From Burkholderiaceae bacterium (GTDB lineage Bacteria; Pseudomonadota; Gammaproteobacteria; Burkholderiales; Burkholderiaceae), in NCBI GenBank assembly GCA_947374315.1, contig CANCBK010000159.1, positions 1 through 5,463 of the forward strand: a stretch of 5,463 bases of DNA, read 5' to 3'. The position numbers were made by a program, and so were the translations under genes. The notes below the pieces were generated by a model. The model saw nothing but the letters and a program-made list of their open reading frames with translations. It had not been told where the DNA came from and made no database searches. Of the stretch, positions 1-5,463 are shown in pieces (position 1 is the first letter of the stretch; every line of letters begins with the position of its first letter).

Positions 1-716
1 CTCATCCCCTCTTCAGAGCGCGTGAGAAGAAGCGCTTCAAGATTGAGGGAGCGACGCAAGTCTTGCGCCCTCTTGCTAAGGTCTTCCTCACTAGTCCACT
101 GGCCAACCACTTGGCGCAATTCGCTTCGGTTCGGAGTTAGCACAGTCGCACCACGATATTTGGCGTAATCATCACCTTTGGGGTCAACCAATATCATCTT
201 CTTTTGCGCACGCGCCTGCTCGATCATTAAAGCAACTGGACCTAAAGCGCCTTTGCCATAGTCTGACAAGATCACGACATCGGCATCGCCTATGAGCTTT
301 TCATAACGCTCTAACTTATGCGCCAATGCTATTTCACTTGGAGTCTCTTCAAAATCCAAACGAATCAACTGTTGTTGTCTGGCAATGACCCGTAATTTCA
401 CAGTAGTAGGTACTTTTGCATCCACCTCAAGCTGGCTATCAACGCCGCTAGATTTAAGCAGGTCAGACACACGTCGCCCCGCCTCGTCATCACCAATCAC
501 ACCTAAAATAGTCGTCTTTGCACCAAGTGCGGCTATGTTTCGAGCCACATTAGCAGCTCCGCCTAAACGCTCATCAATCTTACCTACCTGAACTACAGGC
601 ACAGGCGCCTCAGGAGAAATCCGGTGTGTATCGCCGAACCAATAGCGATCCAGCATGACATCACCCACTACCAATAAGCGGGTTTTAGAAAATTGTTCTC
701 GGTTGGCTTTTTCCAC
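1..716 (-). CDS. rfaE1: D-glycero-beta-D-manno-heptose-7-phosphate kinase (RfaE1/HldA), C-terminus cut by window edge
   Basis: This cytoplasmic PfkB/ribokinase-family enzyme phosphorylates heptose 7-phosphate at C-1, giving the 1,7-bisphosphate on the route to ADP-heptose for the LPS inner core. I translated 238 codons by hand. Seen: GDVMLDRYWFGD (residues 18-29), RISPEAPVPV (32-41), the PfkB signature GGAANVARNIAALG (52-65), KLRVIARQQQLIRLDFE (107-123), DYGKGAL (152-158), VDPKG (177-181) and TPNRSEL (194-200). The catalytic GAGD region, expected further on, lies beyond the left edge. I cannot tell whether the protein is single-domain, as I expect for betaproteobacteria, or fused to a nucleotidyltransferase as in E. 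coli HldE. The start is GTG at 716: the frame upstream has a stop within 11 codons and no ATG, and the first internal ATG (residue 21) would remove the conserved GDVMLD. A purine run (AGAGAG, 734-729) lies 12 bases upstream, a rather long spacing. It is 40 bases downstream of the dehydrogenase, with no terminator between. Confidence 0.95.
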   Translation of the reverse strand, partial: MEKANREQFSKTRLLVVGDVMLDRYWFGDTHRISPEAPVPVVQVGKIDERLGGAANVARNIAALGAKTTILGVIGDDEAGRRVSDLLKSSGVDSQLEVDAKVPTTVKLRVIARQQQLIRLDFEETPSEIALAHKLERYEKLIGDADVVILSDYGKGALGPVALMIEQARAQKKMILVDPKGDDYAKYRGATVLTPNRSELRQVVGQWTSEEDLSKRAQDLRRSLNLEALLLTRSEEGM

Positions 717-756
717 GATGTGACTAATCTCTCTAATGGATGATTTTTACTTGTTT

Positions 757-2121
757 TTAATTATGACGACCAATACCTTGGTACTCAATGCCTAATTCTT
801 GCATAGCTTGCGGCTCATATAAGTTGCGACCATCAAAGATGACGGGGGTCTTGAGCTTGGCTTTGAGAAGCTCAAAATCAGGACTCCGGAAGGCTTTCCA
901 TTCAGTTACGATAACCAAGGCATCGCAGCCATCTACTGCCACTAGAGGGTCTTCAACTAGGGAGACTTTTTTCAATGCCTCCGGGTTGTTTTTGAAGTCC
1001 AAATCCAAGCAATGCTTAGCTTCAGGCATCGCTACCGGGTCATAGGCTACTACCTGCGCTCCACGCTTGACCAACTCTCCAATAATGACTCGGCTTGGCG
1101 CTTCGCGCATATCGTCAGTGTTAGGCTTAAATGCCAAACCCCATAAGGCAAACTTCTTGCCTGACAGATCCCTACCAAAGCGTTTTTCAATCTTTTCAAC
1201 AAGAATATATTTTTGGGCCTCATTGACCGCCTCAACCGCATCGAGAATCTTGAGATCACGCCCATACTCAATCGCAGTCTTAGATAAGGCGGAGACATCC
1301 TTCGGAAAGCAGGAGCCACCATAACCGGTGCCTGAGTACAAAAATCCATAACCAATACGCGAGTCTGAACCAATCCCTTGGCGGACAGCTTCAATATCAG
1401 CGCCTACCAAGTCGGCTAGATTGGCTAACTCATTCATAAAGGAGATGCGGGTAGCTAACATCGCATTAGCGGCGTACTTAGTCAGCTCAGCGCTTTTAAC
1501 ATCCATGTAATAGGTGCGTTCATGGTGGCGATTAAATGGGGCATAGAGCTTGCGCATTTGCTCTTTAGCCCGCAATCCAGCCGGCGTACTTTGCGTGCCG
1601 ATCACAATCCGGTCTGGGCGCATAAAGTCCTCTACTGCAGCGCCTTCTTTAAGGAACTCAGGATTAGAGACAACTGAGCAGAGTTCTGGAGAGAGCCCTC
1701 TTTTAGTCAACTCTTCACTAATGGCCAATCCGACCTTATCTGCCGTTCCTACTGGAACAGTGGACTTATCCACGATCACTTTGGGCGTGGTCATGTAGCG
1801 GCCAATATTGCGAGCCGCCGCTACAACATACTGAAGATCAGCAGAACCATCTTCATCCGGCGGAGTACCAACAGCGATAAATTGAATATCGCCATGGGCA
1901 ACCGAAGCGGCAATATCAGTAGAGAACTGCAGGCGACCAGCTGCACGGTTGCGCTCAATCATCTCCTTGAGACCTGGCTCGTAAATGGGTACACCACCAG
2001 AGTTCAAAATTTCAATCTTTTTGGGATCGACGTCTACACAAAAGACGTTATTACCCTGCTCCGCCAGGCAAGCGCCTGTAACTAGACCAACGTAACCGCT
2101 ACCGATGATGGTGACTTTCAA
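757..2121 (-). CDS. udg: UDP-glucose 6-dehydrogenase
   Basis: Cytoplasmic enzyme that oxidises UDP-glucose to UDP-glucuronate with two NAD+, supplying a precursor for acidic surface polysaccharides or LPS sugars. The 454-residue length is normal for the bacterial UGD/TuaD type. Seen: N-terminal Rossmann NAD motif GSGYVG (7-12) with the acidic end of beta-2 at VDVDP (29-33); VGTPPDEDG (84-92); STVPVGT (120-126); NPEFLKEG (153-160), which holds a conserved catalytic Glu; ELTKYAANA with the conserved Lys215; and GGSCFPKD (268-275) with the catalytic nucleophile Cys271. A C-terminal UDP-binding Rossmann domain follows ([16 protein letters not shown], 328-343; YDP, 360-362; FDGRN, 429-433). All key residues are present. 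The start codon is TTG, supported by GGAG five bases upstream and by the family N-terminus [12 protein letters not shown]. It lies 36 bases after lapB and 40 before rfaE1. Its precise end product (Ara4N, capsule or core glucuronate) cannot be told from this window. Confidence 0.97.
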   Translation of the reverse strand: MKVTIIGSGYVGLVTGACLAEQGNNVFCVDVDPKKIEILNSGGVPIYEPGLKEMIERNRAAGRLQFSTDIAASVAHGDIQFIAVGTPPDEDGSADLQYVVAAARNIGRYMTTPKVIVDKSTVPVGTADKVGLAISEELTKRGLSPELCSVVSNPEFLKEGAAVEDFMRPDRIVIGTQSTPAGLRAKEQMRKLYAPFNRHHERTYYMDVKSAELTKYAANAMLATRISFMNELANLADLVGADIEAVRQGIGSDSRIGYGFLYSGTGYGGSCFPKDVSALSKTAIEYGRDLKILDAVEAVNEAQKYILVEKIEKRFGRDLSGKKFALWGLAFKPNTDDMREAPSRVIIGELVKRGAQVVAYDPVAMPEAKHCLDLDFKNNPEALKKVSLVEDPLVAVDGCDALVIVTEWKAFRSPDFELLKAKLKTPVIFDGRNLYEPQAMQELGIEYQGIGRHN

Positions 2122-2125
2122 AATA

Positions 2126-2130
2126 TCTCC
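2126..2130 (-). promoter_or_regulatory. Shine-Dalgarno of udg, fixing a TTG start
   Basis: On the minus strand the sequence reads TTTGGAGATATTTTGAAAGTC. The GGAG core is five bases from the TTG, an ideal spacing. No ATG or GTG lies in frame nearby, and the NAD motif must begin at about residue 5-7. This site therefore decides the TTG start. Confidence 0.8.
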
Positions 2131-2157
2131 AAATAATTCAGTTTGTATTTCTCAAGA

Positions 2158-3369
2158 TTACATAGAAGGGCCGCTAGGAACAGCACCCTCACTACGTCTT
2201 GGGGAGTAAGCCTCCCAATGATTACAGCCAGGACATTGCCAATAGAAACGTCTGGCACGGAAACCGCAATTGCCACAGGTGTAGCGAGCTAAGCTAGTCG
2301 TGCGCTGCTTCAGCAAGCTTAACGTGGCTTGCAAATCAGAAATTCGCTCTGGAGTGCCATTGCTCTCAGCCAGAACCAAACGCGTCTCAGCCAATTTTGA
2401 TAAGGCGCTTAGGCTTGGTGAATGTTGCATTACGTCAACTAACATTATTTCAGCAGCTTGAGCGCCCCGAATTTTAGTCATATGTTTTTGCACAATATCG
2501 AGCAACTCACCAGAGGCCTGAGTTTTTAATAGCTCACACAGGGCACTCAAGCCCACATCCGCTTTATCAAGCGCTGTATGTGCAGCCATCCAACGATCTG
2601 CAAGTAGATGCATATAGGCAGGATGAGTTTTGGCAACTACGCCCCACACTTCGATTGCTTGGGCGGGACGGTCCATTGCAATTGAGTAATCACCCTGCAA
2701 AATTAAGGCGCGTGCATGATGGGGAACGGCTTGTAATGCCAATTGAATAGATTGCTCTACTTCAGGTAAATCTTTGCGACGGAGTGCCTCCTGAGCTAAC
2801 TCACAATAGAACTGAGCAATCTCGGTGTGGTGCGTTTTACCCTGCAAGCCCTCTAACTCACTCGCAGCAATAATGGCTTTTTTCCAATCTCGCTCAATTT
2901 GATACATCTCCAGCAGACTCTCTTTAGCGGGCGCCGCAAACTTTCCTTCGCCCACCCGATTGAGGGAGGCTTCAGCACGGTCTAGCAAGCCTGCACGCAG
3001 AAAATCACGGCCCAACTCATAGGCAGCATGGTCGCGATCGCGAGGCTTTAGGTCATCCCGATTGGCTAAGTGTTGATGCACTCTAATAGCGCGCTCGGTT
3101 TCACCACGACGACGAAATAGGCTACCCAAAGAAAAATGTAATTCAATCGTCTCGGGATCAAGCTGAGCGATCTTGACCAAGGTTTCAATTGCCTGATCTG
3201 GTTGTTCATTTAGTAAAAGACTTAAGCCCTTGAATGTAGAGCGTTGCTGACGCATACGCTCAAGCTCATCCATGCGATTCTCAAGACGCAAATCCCAACG
3301 CGAGGCTAGCCAACCAATACCAAACATGACTGGTAATAACAGTAGCCAGGAAGTTGCGATCTGAATCAT
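2158..3369 (-). CDS. lapB: Lipopolysaccharide assembly protein B (LapB/YciM): membrane-anchored TPR protein with rubredoxin-like zinc ribbon
   Basis: In E. coli, LapB is an inner-membrane adaptor that directs FtsH to degrade LpxC and so limits LPS synthesis; the same role here is inferred by homology. Seen: one hydrophobic N-terminal helix (about 5-23), then basic and charged residues and a helical stretch (24-45), the expected anchor with a cytoplasmic body. TPR-like helix pairs follow at roughly 43-76, 77-110, 112-141, 145-175, 184-216 and 217-250, for example AIETLVKIAQLDPE and AIRVHQHLA. The C-terminus has two metal-binding knuckles, CGNC (365-368) and CPGC (379-382), in the LapB pattern YxCxxCGF...YWxCPxC. 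The length of 403 is close to E. coli LapB (389). The start is ATG at 3369: an in-frame stop lies five codons upstream, and the next Met (15) would destroy the membrane helix. No Shine-Dalgarno is visible, and a terminator ends only 18 bases upstream. A short tail rich in Ser, Pro and Gly follows the zinc ribbon. Confidence 0.95.
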   Translation of the reverse strand: MIQIATSWLLLLPVMFGIGWLASRWDLRLENRMDELERMRQQRSTFKGLSLLLNEQPDQAIETLVKIAQLDPETIELHFSLGSLFRRRGETERAIRVHQHLANRDDLKPRDRDHAAYELGRDFLRAGLLDRAEASLNRVGEGKFAAPAKESLLEMYQIERDWKKAIIAASELEGLQGKTHHTEIAQFYCELAQEALRRKDLPEVEQSIQLALQAVPHHARALILQGDYSIAMDRPAQAIEVWGVVAKTHPAYMHLLADRWMAAHTALDKADVGLSALCELLKTQASGELLDIVQKHMTKIRGAQAAEIMLVDVMQHSPSLSALSKLAETRLVLAESNGTPERISDLQATLSLLKQRTTSLARYTCGNCGFRARRFYWQCPGCNHWEAYSPRRSEGAVPSGPSM

Positions 3370-3387
3370 GTGGTGCAGAACTTAAAT

Positions 3388-3410
3388 AAAAAAATGGTCC
3401 GAATGGACCA
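3388..3410 (-). terminator. Rho-independent terminator between ihfB and lapB
   Basis: On the minus strand TGGTCC - ATTC - GGACCA forms a perfect six-base-pair stem with a four-base loop, followed at once by seven Ts. The stem can extend by two weaker pairs (G-T and A-T) into the flanks. It lies 19 bases after the ihfB stop and ends 18 bases before the lapB ATG. The plus strand has no T-tract in the reverse sense, so it acts leftward only. The stem is short, so partial read-through is likely. Confidence 0.78.
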
Positions 3411-3429
3411 CTGGATATGCGCTATGTGA

Positions 3430-3774
3430 CTAGGCACCAGAACCCTCTTTAGGGCTCACTTGCTTTAAGGGCTTGTAATCAACGCGCTCACGTAATTCTT
3501 TACCGGGCTTGAAATGCGGGACCCGCTTTTCCGGGATCAATACTTTCTCGCCAGACTTTGGATTACGGCCAGTACGCGCAGGACGATGATGCAAAACAAA
3601 GCTGCCAACGCCACGCAACTCAATCCGCTTGCCTTCGGCTAAAGCGTGAGTCATGGTGTCTAGCAATGTTTTTACTGCTAGCTCCACATCTCTAGGTAGC
3701 AGCTGGGGAAATTGCTCCGCCAAGCTCTCCACTAGTTCGGAGCGAGTAATCGCTTGTAGATCTTGATCTGACAT
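3430..3774 (-). CDS. ihfB: Integration host factor subunit beta
   Basis: IHF beta pairs with IHF alpha to bend DNA sharply at specific sites in the nucleoid, affecting transcription, replication and recombination. Seen, numbering from ATG 3774 (114 aa): the helical dimerisation region [12 protein letters not shown] (11-22) to about 47, then [10 protein letters not shown] (50-59), then the beta-arm signature [11 protein letters not shown] (68-78), whose Pro72 is the DNA-intercalating residue, and [14 protein letters not shown] (85-98). The usual family Phe in RGFGSF is Val56 here. The protein has about nine more N-terminal residues than E. coli IHF beta (94 aa) and a polar C-terminal tail (99-114); a longer tail also occurs in Burkholderiales. 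The start is uncertain: ATG at 3774 is preferred, an in-frame TTG at 3783 would add three residues, and the classical family start MTKSEL aligns to an ATT codon at residue 9. No good Shine-Dalgarno precedes any of them. It follows rpsA by 51 bases, with a terminator between. Confidence 0.93.
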   Translation of the reverse strand: MSDQDLQAITRSELVESLAEQFPQLLPRDVELAVKTLLDTMTHALAEGKRIELRGVGSFVLHHRPARTGRNPKSGEKVLIPEKRVPHFKPGKELRERVDYKPLKQVSPKEGSGA

Positions 3775-3784
3775 GTCTATCAAT

Positions 3785-3817
3785 AAAAAACCGCCGCTCT
3801 CCTAATGGAAAGCGGCG
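3785..3817 (-). terminator. Strong rho-independent terminator of rpsA
   Basis: On the minus strand an 11-base-pair stem (CGCCGCTTTCC pairing with GGAGAGCGGCG, one T-G wobble, six G/C pairs at the base) closes an ATTA loop and runs into a G and then six Ts. It begins eight bases after the rpsA stop codon and ends 10 bases before the ihfB ATG. It is the expected end of the abundant S1 mRNA. The only AGGAG-like sequence upstream of ihfB lies in its loop and 3' arm (3803-3799). Confidence 0.9.
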
Positions 3818-3825
3818 ATATTGAT

Positions 3826-5463
3826 TTAGCCTTGATTATCCAACTTTGCTTTCAACAAAGCACCCAAGTTGGTTGTGCCAGACTGCGCATCACCTTGGAG
3901 CTTGCTCATAGCATCTTGTTGGTCAGAGCTGTCTTTAGCTTTGATTGAAAGATTGATTACACGTGACTTACGATCAATATTAATGATCATTGCCGTTACG
4001 CTATCGCCCTCTTTCAATACATTACGTGCATCTTCAACGCGATCTGTTGAGATCTCAGAAGCACGTAAGTAAGCTTCAACTTCATCAGCCAAGTGAATGG
4101 TTGCGCCCTTAGCATCAACAGCCTTCACAGTACCAGTTACAAGGCTACCCTTGTCGCTTACGGATGTGTAGTTATTGAATGGGTCGCCAGACAATTGCTT
4201 GATACCGAGAGAGATACGCTCTTTCTCAACATCAATAGCCAATACAGTTGCTTCAACTTCATCGCCTTTTTTGTATTTCTTAACAGCTTCTTCTCCTGGC
4301 TCATTCCATGAAAGGTCTGAGAGGTGAACTAAACCATCGATACCGCCAGGCAAGCCAATGAACACGCCAAAGTCAGTGATTGACTTGATTGCGCCAGTCA
4401 GCTTGTCGCCTTTTTGTTGGCCACGTGAGAACTCTTCCCATGGATTTGCTTTGCACTGCTTGATGCCCAAGCTGATACGACGCTTGTCTTCATCAATGTC
4501 CAGAACCATCACTTCAACTTCGGTTCCTAATGCAGTAGCCTTGCTTGGGGCAACGTTCTTATTAGTCCAGTCCATTTCGGAAACGTGTACTAAACCTTCG
4601 ATACCGCTCTCGATTTCAACGAAAGCGCCGTAGTCAGTCAAGTTGGTTACCTTGCCGAATAAACGGGTGTTTGGTGGGTAACGACGAGCGATACCAACCC
4701 ATGGATCATCACCAAGTTGTTTCACGCCGAGTGAAACACGGTTTTTCTCTTGATCGAACTTCAAAATCTTAGCGGTAACTTCTTGACCAACAGTCAACAT
4801 CTCGCTTGGGTGACGCACACGACGCCAAGCCAAATCGGTAATGTGCAAGAGGCCATCGATACCACCGAGGTCCACGAACGCGCCGTAATCGGTGATGTTT
4901 TTAACGATACCTTGAACAACGCTACCTTCTTTGAGGTTAGACATCAACTTAGCGCGCTCTTCACCTTGGCTGGCTTCAACAACCGCACGACGTGACAACA
5001 CTACGTTGTTACGCTTACGATCAAGCTTGATAACCTTGAATTCCATGGTCTTGCCCTCGTAAGGGCTGGTGTCTTTAATTGGACGTGTGTCAACGAGTGA
5101 TCCAGGCAAGAATGCGCGGATACCGTTCACCATCACTGTCAAACCGCCTTTAACCTTACCGGTAACAGTACCAGTAACGATCTCAGCTTGCTCGAGAGCT
5201 TTCTCCAAGTTCATCCATGATGCCAAGCGTTTCGCTTTGTCACGGGAAAGGATTGTGTCGCCATAGCCGTTCTCAAGAGCGTCAATAGCAACAGAAACGA
5301 AATCGCCAGGAGCGACTTCAATCTCGCCAGCGTCGTTATGGAATTCTTCAACAGGAATAAACGCTTCAGACTTCAAGCCAGCGTTAACAACGACGAAGTT
5401 ATGGTCGATGCGAAGGACTTCAGCCGAAATAACTTGGCCGGTCTTCATATTCGATCGGGTTAA
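3826..5463 (-). CDS. rpsA: 30S ribosomal protein S1, N-terminus cut by window edge
   Basis: S1 binds the 30S subunit and mRNA, unfolding leader regions and enabling translation of transcripts with weak or absent Shine-Dalgarno sequences. Numbering from ATG 5448 (540 aa visible), six OB-fold S1 domains can be followed at about 1-70, 88-154, 175-243, 260-329, 346-416 and 433-504. The last four are the RNA-binding type, with landmark strings [11 protein letters not shown] (186-196), [12 protein letters not shown] (271-282) and [12 protein letters not shown] (358-369). The tail ends [15 protein letters not shown], as I recall for Burkholderiales S1. ATG 5448 is not the true start: the frame is open to the window edge (LTRSN precedes the Met), and family members have about 25-30 further residues, including a FEESL-type stretch that would join here. 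The true start and promoter lie off the right edge. A strong terminator follows the stop after eight bases. Confidence 0.97.
   Translation of the reverse strand, partial: LTRSNMKTGQVISAEVLRIDHNFVVVNAGLKSEAFIPVEEFHNDAGEIEVAPGDFVSVAIDALENGYGDTILSRDKAKRLASWMNLEKALEQAEIVTGTVTGKVKGGLTVMVNGIRAFLPGSLVDTRPIKDTSPYEGKTMEFKVIKLDRKRNNVVLSRRAVVEASQGEERAKLMSNLKEGSVVQGIVKNITDYGAFVDLGGIDGLLHITDLAWRRVRHPSEMLTVGQEVTAKILKFDQEKNRVSLGVKQLGDDPWVGIARRYPPNTRLFGKVTNLTDYGAFVEIESGIEGLVHVSEMDWTNKNVAPSKATALGTEVEVMVLDIDEDKRRISLGIKQCKANPWEEFSRGQQKGDKLTGAIKSITDFGVFIGLPGGIDGLVHLSDLSWNEPGEEAVKKYKKGDEVEATVLAIDVEKERISLGIKQLSGDPFNNYTSVSDKGSLVTGTVKAVDAKGATIHLADEVEAYLRASEISTDRVEDARNVLKEGDSVTAMIINIDRKSRVINLSIKAKDSSDQQDAMSKLQGDAQSGTTNLGALLKAKLDNQG

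Noticed and set aside
385..591. Plus-strand 68-codon frame at the left end
   Set aside because: It lies antisense to rfaE1, whose conserved kinase motifs occupy the whole stretch.
1050..1394. Minus-strand 114-codon frame inside udg
   Set aside because: It is an out-of-frame shadow fully within the conserved dehydrogenase; the translation shows no family features.
3440..3457. Seven-base-pair hairpin (GAGCCCT/AGGGTTC, loop AAAG, one wobble) at the end of ihfB
   Set aside because: It lies inside the coding sequence and has no T-tract after it; a clear terminator follows about 30 bases on. Probably incidental.
3825..3837. AATCAAGGCTAAA on the minus strand resembling the IHF consensus WATCAANNNNTTR, upstream of ihfB
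   Set aside because: The TTR half does not match, and AT-rich sequence throws up such partial matches often; not enough to claim autoregulation.
3838..3843. GATAAT on the minus strand as a -10 box for an ihfB promoter within the end of rpsA
   Set aside because: No acceptable -35 hexamer at 16-18 bases; the sequence is constrained as S1 coding (LDNQG tail).
4358..4633. Open plus-strand frame antisense to rpsA (with similar ones at 3869-4072, 4093-4311, 4750-4995 and 5069-5266)
   Set aside because: They mirror the S1 reading frame, have no ribosome site or recognisable domain, and their translations are low-complexity Ser/Thr/Leu shadows.
4260..4960. Repeated similar DNA segments within rpsA (for example around 4366-4384, 4618-4636 and 4874-4892)
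   Set aside because: They encode the equivalent TDYGAF/TDFGVF strands of successive S1 domains, so they are domain duplication, not a DNA repeat element.

Overview
The window reads as a conserved chromosomal housekeeping block from a betaproteobacterium. Every gene lies on the minus strand, so transcription runs from the right edge to the left. The S1 and heptose-kinase sequences, and the gene order S1 - IHF beta - LapB - UDP-glucose dehydrogenase - heptose kinase, fit Burkholderiales. Base composition looks close to balanced by eye, not GC-rich as in Burkholderia or Ralstonia, so a Polynucleobacter-like freshwater member is a reasonable guess. The genus is an inference, not a demonstrated fact.

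Layout in transcription order: (1) 5463-3826, rpsA, ribosomal protein S1, with its N-terminus cut by the right edge; (2) a strong intrinsic terminator at 3817-3785; (3) 3774-3430, ihfB, the IHF beta subunit; (4) a second intrinsic terminator at 3410-3388; (5) 3369-2158, lapB, a membrane-anchored TPR/rubredoxin-type regulator of lipopolysaccharide synthesis; (6) 2121-757, UDP-glucose 6-dehydrogenase, starting at TTG behind a good Shine-Dalgarno; (7) 716-1, rfaE1/hldA, heptose-7-phosphate kinase, starting at GTG and cut by the left edge. No intergenic stretch exceeds about 60 bases.

The block falls into two functional halves. The right half holds two very general factors: S1 (mRNA recruitment to the ribosome) and IHF beta (DNA bending). 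The left half serves the cell envelope: LapB controls the rate of LPS synthesis, UDP-glucose dehydrogenase supplies UDP-glucuronate for surface polysaccharides, and RfaE1 makes the activated heptose precursor of the LPS inner core. The last three genes are separated by only 36 and 40 bases with no terminator visible, so they are probably one transcript.

I see no mobile element, CRISPR array, RNA gene or novel defence system. The most interesting structure is the pair of terminators, one just upstream of ihfB and one just upstream of lapB. In both cases the start codon follows the U-tract by only 10-18 bases with no recognisable Shine-Dalgarno. This suggests stepwise attenuation, or very short-leader mRNAs, between the ribosomal gene and the envelope genes.
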